64,000 nucleotides of DNA, taken from positions 1-64,000 of the forward strand of contig UQUN01000007.1 of assembly GCA_900544175.1 (NCBI GenBank), in the 5' to 3' direction. Under the pieces are notes generated by a model. That model made no database searches and was not told where the DNA came from. It saw nothing but the letters and a program-made list of their open reading frames with translations. This document shows, one piece after another, positions 1 to 8,989 of this stretch (within the stretch, counting starts at the first letter, position 1; the number at the start of each line of letters is the position of its first letter). Source of the DNA: an uncultured Alistipes sp. Its GTDB lineage: Bacteria > Bacteroidota > Bacteroidia > Bacteroidales > UBA932. A program made the position numbers and the translations under genes.

Positions 1-12
1 AAGAGGGAGGGA

Positions 13-31
13 CCCGCCGCAAAGCGGTGGG
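13..31. repeat. short GC-rich inverted repeat at the window edge
   Basis: An 8-bp stem (CCCGCCGC / GCGGTGGG, one G-T wobble) closes a three-base AAA loop. It sits downstream of the 3' end of the minus-strand AddA-like gene and could be a transcript-end hairpin. It has no clear T-run on either strand, so terminator function is not shown. The rest of bases 1-140 shows no recognisable gene. Confidence 0.3.
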
Positions 32-140
32 AGGGCCTGGTCTTTTCGACTGCTGAATGTTCACGCGGCACACGTACCACGGAGAAGGTGGTGACGATTC
101 CGCGTTTTCGTCGGCACCTGCCCGAGGACAGGAAGTACTA

Positions 141-3100
141 TTACTGGAGTGGTTCGAGGCCGTGATTGTCGTACCACAGGAAGCCTTTCACTGAGGTAAA
201 GCCCATCGTTCCCAGCAGTTCCATGTAGCCGCGCACCTGACGGCGGTACTGGCCGTTCCTGACTTTTCCGAACTTATAGTCCACCACTATCGCCTCATCG
301 CCGGCATACATAATCCTGTCCGGACGGTAACTGTCACCTCCCGGAGCGATTATAGGCATCTCAGTCATGACCGAATACGTCCCGTCAAACCAGTGCAGCG
401 GCCTCACCGACTCCAGCATACCGGACAGATGAGCGCGTACGTCAGCCTCATCCCGCTCCGCAAGCAGGCCGGCAGCCACCGCCCGGCCCAATGAGGAGTC
501 CAAATCTTCCGCCACCTCCACCCGTGACATGATATCGTGCAGGACTATACCTCTCAACCGTGAACCGTCCTCCGGGAAAAACTCTCCGGACGGGAAGGAC
601 AGCTGCAGCCTGTTCCCTACGGGCACGGACGGAAGCACGCCCACACTGTCGTCATAAGCACCTCCGGCATCCCGGCCATAAGACTGAAAAGTCCACGATC
701 CGCTCTCATAGACATTGTCCACAAGTTCAGAGCGCAAATGCCTGTACAGCAGACCGGACACCGAGGAGGCCTCAGTCTTGGGCGAGGACGGAGCCTGCGC
801 GAACACCAACAGCTCCCGCTCCGCCCTTGTAAAGGCCACATACGACACGTTCACCGCATCCACGGCGGACAACCGCTTCTCTTCCTTATATTCCTTTTGG
901 AAATACGTCTGCTCCAGACTGCTGCGGAACTCTAAAGGATATACCGGCAGAATCTTGAAAGACGGCTCATCACACCCGCACCAGATATACTTGGAGAAAT
1001 TGCCGGCTGGATACAGGCGCATCTGGAAAAACGGTACTATTACAGCCTTGAACTCCAAGCCCTTGGACTTATGGATGGTGATCACCCTCAACGCGTCCCG
1101 GCCCTCAGGAGCGGACACCGAGCGGTCCCGGCCCTCAGTATCCCACCACTCCAAGAAACCGGTTATATCCGAGCCCTCCGTACCGACATACTCCATGACA
1201 CTGTCCAGAAAAGCCGCAAGAAAAGCCGGACCGCCGTCCTCGACAGCATCACCTCCGGAGCGGAGCAGATCCTCGCAGATATTATACAGGGATTTCTCCT
1301 GCAGCATATTATCCGGAACATCCTGAAGCACCTCCGCACTGCCCGTCATCTGCCTCAGCCTGTCCACTACACGCCGGACTGCAGGCGATGAGGATATCTT
1401 CAGCGAATCCTCTGTCATAATGCTGAAACCCTTGGATATCAGATAATCCGACATGGCTGCTCCCTCTGCCCGGGTACGGACCAGGAAGGCTATGTCCCCC
1501 GGACGGTAGCCGTTGGCAATCAACCTGTTGACAGCATCCAATATCTTCTGCATGTACACTTCATCCCCCACAGCCGCCGTCTCCCCGTCCACAAATGTCA
1601 CACACACATGCCCCGACGGACGGATGCCCGCCTGAGGTATCTCCTGAGCCGCATCGGCATATATGCCTCCGAGAAACCCGTCCTCTCCTGAAGTTTCCAG
1701 AGACTGGAAAAAATCATTGTTGAACCTCACCACCTCGGCCGAGCTGCGCCAGTTGTACCGCAGCGTGTCCTTCCGGCACCTGCCCGGACCCAGCTCGTTC
1801 TCGATACCGCTGTCAAGCAGCTTCCAGTCCGAGCCCCTCCATCTGTAGATACTCTGCTTGACATCCCCCACGGCCATGCAGAAATGCCCGGCATCCACAC
1901 TGTCCCTTATCAGCGGCTTGAAATTGCCCCACTGCATCCGGGAAGTGTCCTGGAACTCGTCCAGCAGGTAATTGTCTATCCTGCAGCCCACTTTCTCGTA
2001 TATAAACGGCGTATCGCTGCCGTCTATGATATCCGACAGGAACTTGGGGGTATCCGACAGCAGCACTAAGTTGTTGCGGCGGCAATACTCCATCACTTCC
2101 TTCTCGATGTCGCTCAGAATCCCCGTCACAGTCAGATTGCGCAATATCTCCTGTGCGGTGAAATACTCTTTCAGACGGGCGTGCCAGGCCTGACCGGAGA
2201 GCTCCCGCACCAGAGCCGCAAGCCCGTCAGCATAGGCCTGCGCGACAGAGCCGGCCTTGGACTTGCCGGACGATGAGCACCATTTCGAGGGTTCCTCCTC
2301 CCCCATCCTCACAAAAGTGTCCGAGGGCATCTCATACTTGCCTGAATGCAGCTTCTGGAAATACTTCATGAACGAGCGGGTCTTGCCGCCATTGAAGTCC
2401 TCAACATCGAGCCCGTATCTGCCCATTATGGCAAATGCCCTGTCGGCCATCGCCTTGGATTCAGTCTTGAAACTTTCGGTTATAGCCTGCATCTTATCCC
2501 TGCAACGGACTATCTTCTCACGTCCGGGAAGCCCTTCTCCGATGCCGCTGACAGCAATCTTGTACGGCTCATTGAACAGCTCCGAGCCGAGGCGCAGCAG
2601 CTGGGGCACGCTGTTCCAGTCCCGCCCGTCCATCACGGCCTCCTCCGACAGCTTTATAAGCCAGTCCAGCAGCTCCGCGTTGTCGTCCAGCGAGTTCATA
2701 AGAGAATCCACTGCCATGGCAAGCACACTGCCGTCATTGAGCTCGACACTATACGACGCAAAATGTCCGGTCTCCAGCGCGAAAGAGCGGAGCACCTGTT
2801 GGAAAAAGCGGTCTATGGTACTGATATTGAAGAGCGAATAGTCGTTGAGAATCTCCGACAGCACGGCTTTCGCATGGGCCCGTACCGCCTGCTCCCTGTC
2901 GGACTCAGGCACTTTGGCGAACCTCTCCAGCCTCTTCAGCTCCTCTATATAAGGCGACTCACCACCAGAGGCCAGAATATTGAGTTCCTTGAGGATACGC
3001 TGCTTCATCTCGCCCGTGGCCTTGTTGGTGAAAGTCACGGCGAGGATATGCTTGTAACGGTCTGTCCCCCCCGAAAGCAGTTCCCTGATATAGTCTCCCG

Positions 3101-3152
3101 CCAGTTTGTGGGTCTTGCCCGAACCGGCTGACGCTTTCCATATTTCCAACAT
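141..3152 (-). CDS. AddA/RecB-like UvrD-family helicase-nuclease
   Basis: This 1003-aa protein is a superfamily 1 helicase with a C-terminal RecB-type nuclease, the large subunit of an AddAB-like double-strand-break resection enzyme that prepares ends for RecA. The Walker A motif ASAGSGKT lies at residues 7-14 and the Walker B region LLDEFQDTS near residue 397. The C-terminal PD-(D/E)XK core reads PDRIMY...VVDYKFG near residues 945-960. It starts 6 bp after the stop of the AddB-like gene, so the two are probably co-transcribed and form one complex. Length and domain order are normal for the family. AddA and RecB are hard to tell apart in Bacteroidetes, so no symbol is given. Confidence 0.85.
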   Translation of the reverse strand: MLEIWKASAGSGKTHKLAGDYIRELLSGGTDRYKHILAVTFTNKATGEMKQRILKELNILASGGESPYIEELKRLERFAKVPESDREQAVRAHAKAVLSEILNDYSLFNISTIDRFFQQVLRSFALETGHFASYSVELNDGSVLAMAVDSLMNSLDDNAELLDWLIKLSEEAVMDGRDWNSVPQLLRLGSELFNEPYKIAVSGIGEGLPGREKIVRCRDKMQAITESFKTESKAMADRAFAIMGRYGLDVEDFNGGKTRSFMKYFQKLHSGKYEMPSDTFVRMGEEEPSKWCSSSGKSKAGSVAQAYADGLAALVRELSGQAWHARLKEYFTAQEILRNLTVTGILSDIEKEVMEYCRRNNLVLLSDTPKFLSDIIDGSDTPFIYEKVGCRIDNYLLDEFQDTSRMQWGNFKPLIRDSVDAGHFCMAVGDVKQSIYRWRGSDWKLLDSGIENELGPGRCRKDTLRYNWRSSAEVVRFNNDFFQSLETSGEDGFLGGIYADAAQEIPQAGIRPSGHVCVTFVDGETAAVGDEVYMQKILDAVNRLIANGYRPGDIAFLVRTRAEGAAMSDYLISKGFSIMTEDSLKISSSPAVRRVVDRLRQMTGSAEVLQDVPDNMLQEKSLYNICEDLLRSGGDAVEDGGPAFLAAFLDSVMEYVGTEGSDITGFLEWWDTEGRDRSVSAPEGRDALRVITIHKSKGLEFKAVIVPFFQMRLYPAGNFSKYIWCGCDEPSFKILPVYPLEFRSSLEQTYFQKEYKEEKRLSAVDAVNVSYVAFTRAERELLVFAQAPSSPKTEASSVSGLLYRHLRSELVDNVYESGSWTFQSYGRDAGGAYDDSVGVLPSVPVGNRLQLSFPSGEFFPEDGSRLRGIVLHDIMSRVEVAEDLDSSLGRAVAAGLLAERDEADVRAHLSGMLESVRPLHWFDGTYSVMTEMPIIAPGGDSYRPDRIMYAGDEAIVVDYKFGKVRNGQYRRQVRGYMELLGTMGFTSVKGFLWYDNHGLEPLQ

Positions 3153-3158
3153 AACTCT

Positions 3159-5978
3159 CTATCTATTACATTTTGCGGTAAATGGACAATAGGCGCAGGC
3201 CTTTCCGTCCTCACATGCCGTAAAGGGAATCCCCGGGTCCAGTATCGCGTCTATGAGACCCGACAGCTTCTCCCGGAAGTGCTCAAACTGTTCCTTCGTG
3301 ACCACCATCCACGTCCTTTTACCCGAATGCAGATTCTTCGTATAGTAAATCTCCAGCACGACATCCTCCACATCATCGAAAAGCCGCCGCTCCTGCCTGT
3401 CCAGAATCAGCAGATAGAGCATCAGCTGAAACACATGCGAGCCTCGGTCATGTATTTCCGCGTCAAAGAGGTTGTCGACATTCCCGTCCTTAAAGGTAAA
3501 ATGCTCGCCTCCGGTCTTGTAGTCCACTATTCTCAGGCTTCCGTCGGCCATGTCCACACGGTCGAATATACCCGTGAGACTCACCTCCCGGCCCCCGTCT
3601 GTCCTGAAAGACGCCCTTTTGGACTCCTCCAGCAGCTTGACCGTTACCGGAGCCAGCTCCGAGTCATTGACAAGCGTCCGGCTTGCGAGCTTACTGACCA
3701 AGGCCCCGGCAATCCGGTTGCGTCCGGTTATCTCCTTCAGGCCCAAGCCCTTCTTCTCATCAAAGAATCCGCGTTCTACCAAAGTGCCGATACGCGTGCT
3801 ATCCCCCGCCTGTCCCAGAATGGCATCCTTGTCCACGACATGCCCGGCATAAGGGCTGTAAAGCTGCTGCATGACATAGTGGTATAGCGTACCGAATGCG
3901 GCGTTGTCCACCCCCTCGGAGATGTCCTCCTCCTCTTTCAGGCCCAGCACGTACTGGTAATAGAAGCGCATCGGGCAGCTCAGCCACATCTGCAGGGACG
4001 AGTTCGAGAATGCCATGCGGGAGAGCCTGTCCAGCATCTCCGGGGTCTTGTACACAGGCGGCACATCCCTCAGCGGACTTCCCGTAATGCCGAATGTCAC
4101 GGTCAGACGCTTTACAGGATAATGGAAATGATACTCCAGCTGCTTGATGTAGCGGCTCTCCTCCCCCGGTTTAAGGCCCTCGCTGCGACTGTCGCTTAGC
4201 AGCCATACCTTGCGGGCACGGCAGATACTGCGGTAAAAATGATAGGCCGATATGGAATCCTGGTACTCGTATGTGGGCAGGCCGAAGCCCCTGCGCAGGT
4301 TGTAGGGTATCATGGACGATGCCGTATTTCGGGAGGGGAAAGTGCCTTCGTTGACCGAAAGGATAATCAGGTTCTCGAAATCCAGGGCCCGTATCTCCAG
4401 CGGTCCCATAATCTGAAGACCGTCCAGAGGCTCTCCGCTGAAAGGTATGGAAACCGAGGACTCAACCCTGCGCAGCAGACGGAAATAAGTGTCCTTGCGT
4501 ATGTCCATGCTCAGGGAGCGCAGCAGATTGAGACTGCGGCTGTATCCCATCAGGAACTCCCTGTCGATACGGTCCGCACTTACCGCCACCTCGTCAAGTA
4601 TCGCCTGAAGATAATCCGACATGGACTCGGAGACCGGGACTCCGGGCGTACAGGCATCCTTGAATATCAGGGACAGCAGCGTGTCCTCCCCCGTCAGCAT
4701 TGACGCCGGAGGATATATGCGGTTCTCTTTTATCAGTTCGCTTCTAAGTTCAGAGGCCCGCTCACGCAAGGCCTCCCCGACATAGGGATGGGACAGCACG
4801 TTGAGCACATCCCGGAAATAAAAGCACACCTGCCCGTCCCTGACCCTGAGCCTCTCCTGCATGGAGGCCACCGACGAGATGAACGAGGACACATTGCTGT
4901 GCACCAACGGATAACCCATCGTCACATTGACGGGGGAGACCTCCTCCGGCAGGGAGTTGAGCAACGGAAAAAGCAGCTGCTCGTCGGGGAGCAGCACGGC
5001 TGTGGAGAAAAGATCCACAGTGCCGGACTCCGTGACTATCTTCCTCAGAATCTCATGCACATACTTGGCTTGACCTACTGCTGACGGCACAGAGACCGCC
5101 GTAATCTCAGGACGGGACTCACACAGACCGCCGTCCTCCGGCAGAGGATAACGCGACGGATAACGGCTGACATTGTCCTCCATGAAGAGAGAGGACTTGT
5201 TGGCCTTGTCCTTTATGGCATCCCCGTAATAATCCCAGTAAAAATCCCCCTTTCCGGACTTGCAGAGAGTATCGAAAAGCTGCCGCTCGCATCTGTTGGG
5301 TGCGTTGAGTCCCACGAATACGATATTGCCGTAACGCTCCAGACGCTCCATCAGAGCCGCATCCTCATCTTTGAGACGACCGGCCACAGAGCGGTAGACC
5401 ATGCCCTCATACGCCTCACCATTGGACAGTAGCCTGGAGCGGAACGAAGCGTATATGTCATACATTACGCTCCACATACTCATAAACTGCCGCTCATTTT
5501 CTCCGTTCCTGTTCCTTATGAACACCCCCCAGAAATGCTCTATCGCCTTGCGCTGATTGTCCGAGAGATAGTCATAACGGCTGTCTATCTCCTTGATGTC
5601 AGAGATGTTGGCGAAAAGCCTCCGCGCATCCACAAGATACTTGTCGATATCATCGAAGTCATTGAGTATCACTTCTCCGCGGTAGATAAACTCGTCCAGG
5701 CTCTCGGAGAACCCCTCCAGCCTGTCCTTGAACACGGTGTAAAGCCGGTGAAGCAGGGTTATCTTGTCCAGGGAACGCAGGCCGGAAAGAGCCGAGAAAA
5801 GGTCATTGATATTGGTCAGACGCGGGGAGAAAACCGCTCTGGAGACCGATTCTCCGAGGTATCTCCGAAAGAACAGGGACGAGCGGCGGTTGGGGAACAC
5901 GAAAGTATACCCCCTCAGTTCGCCTCCTGTCTCAGCCAGAAAGCGCTCCGCCACACTCCTGAGAAACTCCTTTCTCAC
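3159..5978 (-). CDS. AddB-like PD-(D/E)XK nuclease subunit
   Basis: This 939-aa protein is the likely partner of the downstream AddA-like helicase. The N-terminus reads FVFPNRRSSLFFRRYL, the modified Walker A region of AddB-like proteins. A nuclease core (GIFDRVDMADG...IVDYKTGG) lies near residues 800-820. A Cys near residue 668 (LSCPMRF) and three Cys at the extreme C-terminus (CAYCPFTAKC) match the split four-Cys iron-sulphur cluster of AddB nucleases. The start overlaps the pgi stop by 4 bp (ATGA type), so translation is probably coupled to pgi. Identity as AddB rests on domain layout and on adjacency to the helicase. Confidence 0.8.
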   Translation of the reverse strand: MRKEFLRSVAERFLAETGGELRGYTFVFPNRRSSLFFRRYLGESVSRAVFSPRLTNINDLFSALSGLRSLDKITLLHRLYTVFKDRLEGFSESLDEFIYRGEVILNDFDDIDKYLVDARRLFANISDIKEIDSRYDYLSDNQRKAIEHFWGVFIRNRNGENERQFMSMWSVMYDIYASFRSRLLSNGEAYEGMVYRSVAGRLKDEDAALMERLERYGNIVFVGLNAPNRCERQLFDTLCKSGKGDFYWDYYGDAIKDKANKSSLFMEDNVSRYPSRYPLPEDGGLCESRPEITAVSVPSAVGQAKYVHEILRKIVTESGTVDLFSTAVLLPDEQLLFPLLNSLPEEVSPVNVTMGYPLVHSNVSSFISSVASMQERLRVRDGQVCFYFRDVLNVLSHPYVGEALRERASELRSELIKENRIYPPASMLTGEDTLLSLIFKDACTPGVPVSESMSDYLQAILDEVAVSADRIDREFLMGYSRSLNLLRSLSMDIRKDTYFRLLRRVESSVSIPFSGEPLDGLQIMGPLEIRALDFENLIILSVNEGTFPSRNTASSMIPYNLRRGFGLPTYEYQDSISAYHFYRSICRARKVWLLSDSRSEGLKPGEESRYIKQLEYHFHYPVKRLTVTFGITGSPLRDVPPVYKTPEMLDRLSRMAFSNSSLQMWLSCPMRFYYQYVLGLKEEEDISEGVDNAAFGTLYHYVMQQLYSPYAGHVVDKDAILGQAGDSTRIGTLVERGFFDEKKGLGLKEITGRNRIAGALVSKLASRTLVNDSELAPVTVKLLEESKRASFRTDGGREVSLTGIFDRVDMADGSLRIVDYKTGGEHFTFKDGNVDNLFDAEIHDRGSHVFQLMLYLLILDRQERRLFDDVEDVVLEIYYTKNLHSGKRTWMVVTKEQFEHFREKLSGLIDAILDPGIPFTACEDGKACAYCPFTAKCNR

Positions 5979-7276
5979 CTGAGTCTTTCCCTTATGGCCT
6001 CTGCCTGAGCCTCATATCCGGGCTTGCCCAGAAGAGCGAACATATTCTTCTTGTAGGCCTCCACACCCGGCTGGTCGAAAGGATTGACACCAAGCATATA
6101 GGCAGATATACCGCAGGCCTTCTCAAAGAAGAAGAAAAGCTCGCCGAGACAGAACTCGTCGATACGCTCCACCGTCACCCTGCCGTTGGGCACTCCGCCG
6201 TCCTCATGAGCCAGCCTCGTACCCGTCTCGGCCATCCTGTTGCAGTGCTCAAGATGCTTGCCGGAGAGGAAATTGAGTCCGTCCAGATTCTGAGGGTCAT
6301 CGCATATAGTAAGTTCCCTGCCGGAATGCTCCACGGACACGACAGTCTCGAAGAGCATCCGCTCTCCTTCCTGGATATACTGCCCCATCGAGTGCAGGTC
6401 TGTGGTAAAATTGACCGAAGCCGGGAATATTCCCCTGCCCTCCTTGCCCTCGGACTCTCCGAAAAGCTGCTTCCACCACTCTCCGAAATACTGGAGCTTG
6501 GGATTGTAGCTGACCAGAATCTCCACCTTCTTACCGCTGTCGTAAAACTCATTGCGGGCCGCGGCATAAAGCAGGGCCGGATTGTGCTCGTCCCTCTCAG
6601 AGCATATCCTCTGCATGGAGGCAGCACCCCTGAGCAATGCCCGGATATCATACCCTGCGACAGCTATGGGCAGCAGGCCAACCGGGGTCAGCACAGAGAA
6701 ACGGCCTCCCACATTGTCAGGGATGACGAACGTCCTGTACCCCTCCTGATCCGACAGGCTCTTGAGCGCACCACGGGCCTTGTCGGTCACGGCCACGATT
6801 CTGGATGCGGCCTCTTCCCTGCCGTATTTGCCCTCCATGTGCTCCTTGATAATTCTGAAAGCCACAGCAGGCTCTGTAGTAGTGCCGGACTTGGATATTA
6901 CGATCACAGCCACCGACTTGCCGCTGATATAGTCCAGCAGCTCCGCGTGATATTCCTCGGAAAGATTGAAGCCGGCGAAGACCACCTCTATTCCCTTGCG
7001 GTCCATACCGAAAGAATGCGACAGAGCCGCAATGGCTGCCTTTGCTCCGAGATAGGAGCCTCCGATGCCGATGACTACGGCCACCTCAACCCCCTTCTGC
7101 CTCCACTCGGAAGCGATGTCGCTGCACCCGTCCACTATCGAGGCCGGAGTATCGGAGGGGATATCCATCCATCCTAAGAAATCACTACCCCTTCCCTTCC
7201 TGTCTTCAAGTACATCAAAAGCCGCAAAAGCCTTCTCTACATATTCCTTGGAAGGCTTGAAATTGACATTTACCAT
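5975..7276 (-). CDS. pgi: glucose-6-phosphate isomerase
   Basis: This cytoplasmic glycolytic enzyme interconverts glucose 6-phosphate and fructose 6-phosphate. The 433-aa length fits the short bacterial form. The sugar-phosphate binding segment VIGIGGSYLGAKA, the SKSGTTTEPA motif, the signature VIPDNVGGRFSVLTPVGL and the C-terminal GVNPFDQPGVEAYK signature are all present. It follows gpsA with a 26-bp gap and overlaps the addB-like start by 4 bp, giving an apparent gpsA-pgi-addB-addA transcription unit. The gpsA-pgi adjacency is known in other Bacteroidales; joining it to the nuclease genes is less expected. Confidence 0.97.
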   Translation of the reverse strand: MVNVNFKPSKEYVEKAFAAFDVLEDRKGRGSDFLGWMDIPSDTPASIVDGCSDIASEWRQKGVEVAVVIGIGGSYLGAKAAIAALSHSFGMDRKGIEVVFAGFNLSEEYHAELLDYISGKSVAVIVISKSGTTTEPAVAFRIIKEHMEGKYGREEAASRIVAVTDKARGALKSLSDQEGYRTFVIPDNVGGRFSVLTPVGLLPIAVAGYDIRALLRGAASMQRICSERDEHNPALLYAAARNEFYDSGKKVEILVSYNPKLQYFGEWWKQLFGESEGKEGRGIFPASVNFTTDLHSMGQYIQEGERMLFETVVSVEHSGRELTICDDPQNLDGLNFLSGKHLEHCNRMAETGTRLAHEDGGVPNGRVTVERIDEFCLGELFFFFEKACGISAYMLGVNPFDQPGVEAYKKNMFALLGKPGYEAQAEAIRERLR

Positions 7277-7302
7277 AATTCAGATATTTTTTATTGTTGA
7301 AC

Positions 7303-8328
7303 TTACATCAGACAGTCCTCCAGGCGGCGCATCACCTGGACAGGATGCTTCTTCTCGTACAGTATCGAGTACACGGCATCGGCGATAGGCATCTCTACCC
7401 CGTACTTGCCGTTGATCTCGTGGATGGCCTTGGAGGCGTACAACCCCTCGGCCACCTGGTTCATCTCCAAGAGAGCAGTCTGTACCGAATAGCCCTTGCC
7501 CAGCATACTGCCGAAATTGCGGTTGCGCGAGAAAGGCGAATTGCAGGTCACCAGCAGGTCTCCCAGATAAGCCGAACGGGAGGTATTCCTGCCACTGTCC
7601 GGATTCGTGGCGTTGATGAACTCCTTCATCTCCCGGAAACAGCTGGCAATGAGCACGGCCATGAAATTGTCCCCGTAACCTATACCGTAACAGATACCGG
7701 CAGCTACGGCATATACGTTCTTCAGGGCGGCAGCATACTCAACGCCATAGATATCCGTACCGGCTATCGTATTGACATAGTGGTTCTTGAAAAAGCCGCA
7801 CAGATACTCGGCCACCTTCTGGTGCTTGGATGAGACTGTTATATAAGACAGCCTCTCCATGCCCACCTCCTCGGCGTGACACGGCCCGCTGATGACCCCT
7901 ATCCTGTCAAAAGGCACCTTATGGTCATGGTGGAAATACTCGGCTACTGTCAGATAACGTTCCCCCACAAAACCCTTCACCGCCGAGATGAGTATCTTGC
8001 CGTCATACGAGGCCGTCACCCTGGACACTTCCTTCAGAAAATAAGCCGATGGAATAGCGAAAATAAGGATGTCCGACTCCGAGACTACATAGTCCATGTT
8101 GTTGGTTATAGTGAAACTGTCGGCATCCAGTTCTACAGATGTGAGGTACTTGGAATGATGGTGATACTTCTCTATATGCTCTATGGCGTCAGTGTCGCGC
8201 ATATACCAGTTGAGCCTCCATCCGTTCTCGCTCAGCAGCTTGACCAAGGCCGTGGCCCAGCTGCCCCCTCCTATCACCCCGAAAACGGGGTCTTCCTTCA
8301 TCCTATCGTAGATATGTCTATGCTCCAT
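7303..8328 (-). CDS. gpsA: NAD(P)-dependent glycerol-3-phosphate dehydrogenase
   Basis: This enzyme reduces dihydroxyacetone phosphate to sn-glycerol 3-phosphate for phospholipid synthesis. The 341-aa protein has the N-terminal Rossmann motif GVIGGGSWATAL (about residues 17-28), the catalytic Lys region LISAVKGF and a C-terminal substrate domain with AALKNVYAVAAGI. It is the first gene of the minus-strand gpsA-pgi-addB-addA run. A strong Bacteroidetes promoter lies upstream at 8358-8389. An in-frame ATG about 10 codons in (MKEDPVFG) is an alternative start close to the Rossmann strand. Confidence 0.96.
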   Translation of the reverse strand: MEHRHIYDRMKEDPVFGVIGGGSWATALVKLLSENGWRLNWYMRDTDAIEHIEKYHHHSKYLTSVELDADSFTITNNMDYVVSESDILIFAIPSAYFLKEVSRVTASYDGKILISAVKGFVGERYLTVAEYFHHDHKVPFDRIGVISGPCHAEEVGMERLSYITVSSKHQKVAEYLCGFFKNHYVNTIAGTDIYGVEYAAALKNVYAVAAGICYGIGYGDNFMAVLIASCFREMKEFINATNPDSGRNTSRSAYLGDLLVTCNSPFSRNRNFGSMLGKGYSVQTALLEMNQVAEGLYASKAIHEINGKYGVEMPIADAVYSILYEKKHPVQVMRRLEDCLM

Positions 8329-8357
8329 GCGCGGATAAATTTACATTAGTCAGTCTG

Positions 8358-8389
8358 CAAATATACGCAGAAGCCGAGAGCAATGCAAA
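8358..8389 (-). promoter_or_regulatory. Bacteroidetes promoter for gpsA
   Basis: Read on the minus strand this is TTTG (8386-8389), exactly 20 bp, then TATATTTG (8358-8365). That is the consensus -33/-7 architecture of the Bacteroidetes primary sigma factor. It lies about 30 bp upstream of the gpsA ATG and points towards it. Confidence 0.75.
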
Positions 8390-8460
8390 TGAACTTGTTG
8401 AATTTGCACTGCCGAGGCGCAACAGTATATGCAGCGTAGCCGAATATACACAGAAGCCGA
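8358..8460. repeat. imperfect tandem copies of a promoter-like 20-mer
   Basis: CAAATATACGCAGAAGCCGA at 8358-8377 recurs as CGAATATACACAGAAGCCGA at 8441-8460 (2 mismatches). A more degenerate copy (AGTATATGCAGCGTAGCCGA) lies just before it near 8423-8442. The first copy contains the gpsA -7 box; the others carry weakened versions of that box. This suggests local duplication of a promoter segment. Confidence 0.5.
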
Positions 8461-8543
8461 AAAGGACCGCCTTGAGTGCCGGTAATATTCCCACATTCGC
8501 CTCTGAAACAATCCTCAAAAGGTGCTGTTTATGCAAAAATTGC

Positions 8544-8551
8544 TATCTTTG
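8544..8551 (+). promoter_or_regulatory. -7 box upstream of the structured RNA candidate
   Basis: TATCTTTG matches the Bacteroidetes -7 consensus TAnnTTTG and points right towards the folded region at 8612-8755. No convincing TTG is seen 19-21 bp upstream. A transcript would begin near 8558. Confidence 0.45.
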
Positions 8552-8557
8552 CAATGC

Positions 8558-8800
8558 TGCATGCAGAAGTATGCGGCGTACATATTGGTGAAAGTGTTCT
8601 CGCACTATCCTTTCTAAGAAATCTGACAGTTTCAACGAACGTAAGGATACCGACAGCACCGTCACTTGTATTGGCTTGTGTATTCGCACAATCGATACGA
8701 GTGTGGGGATTGTTTCAGTCTGTTTACGTTCGGGCTTTGTCAGAGCCTCTTAGAAGACAGGCGAACCGGCTCCACACTTGAACCGAATAGCATCATATAT
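8558..8800 (+). ncRNA. long-hairpin structured RNA candidate (6S-like shape)
   Basis: No convincing protein is encoded here, but several distant segments pair in nested order. These are TTCTAAGA (8612-8619) with TCTTAGAA (8748-8755), TCTGACA (8622-8628) with TGTCAGA (8738-8744), CGAACGTAA (8636-8644) with TTACGTTCG (8724-8732), CACTTGTAT (8663-8671) with ATACGAGTG (8695-8703, one G-U), and TTGTG (8676-8680) with CACAA (8687-8691). The result is one extended rod with an unpaired middle section, which is the architecture of 6S RNA. A -7 box lies at 8544-8551. The 6S identity is inferred from shape only, and the exact ends are unknown. Confidence 0.55.
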
Positions 8801-8921
8801 CTTTTTGATTATCAAATTATATATTCAATAATCTTTGTGATTTGATACCGCAAAGTTCCCGCAAAAAGTAATTGGTTTACCAAATAGACCTGGCACAAAA
8901 CTGTCAATAAAGTGGCGGGGC

Positions 8922-8940
8922 GGACAGAACGGGTGATAAA
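8922..8940 (+). repeat. left terminal inverted repeat of the IS
   Basis: GGACAGAACGGGTGATAAA matches the reverse complement of 10011-10029 at 18 of 19 positions. Confidence 0.65.
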
Positions 8941-8980
8941 ATCGCTGTAATTATTTGATTTAATTATATTTGCAGCGATT
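8940..8980. promoter_or_regulatory. transposase promoter held inside an inverted repeat
   Basis: AATCGCTG (8940-8947) and CAGCGATT (8973-8980) form a perfect 8-bp inverted repeat. Between them, touching the right arm, is the -7 box TATATTTG (8965-8972), 18 bp upstream of the ATG at 8990. Transcripts entering from outside would contain both arms and could fold. Those starting at this promoter would lack the left arm. Confidence 0.5.
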
Positions 8981-8989
8981 ATAAGTAAT

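Noticed and set aside
1..165. Open plus-strand frame from the window edge ending at TGA 163-165
   Set aside because: It has no start codon in the window, overlaps the 3' end of the AddA-like gene on the other strand, and contains a hairpin near its beginning. A 54-codon run without stops in GC-rich DNA is not strong evidence.
8476..8781. 101-codon plus-strand open frame over the structured RNA
   Set aside because: It starts upstream of the -7 box, its sequence is not protein-like, and it is better explained by the nested base pairing of an RNA.
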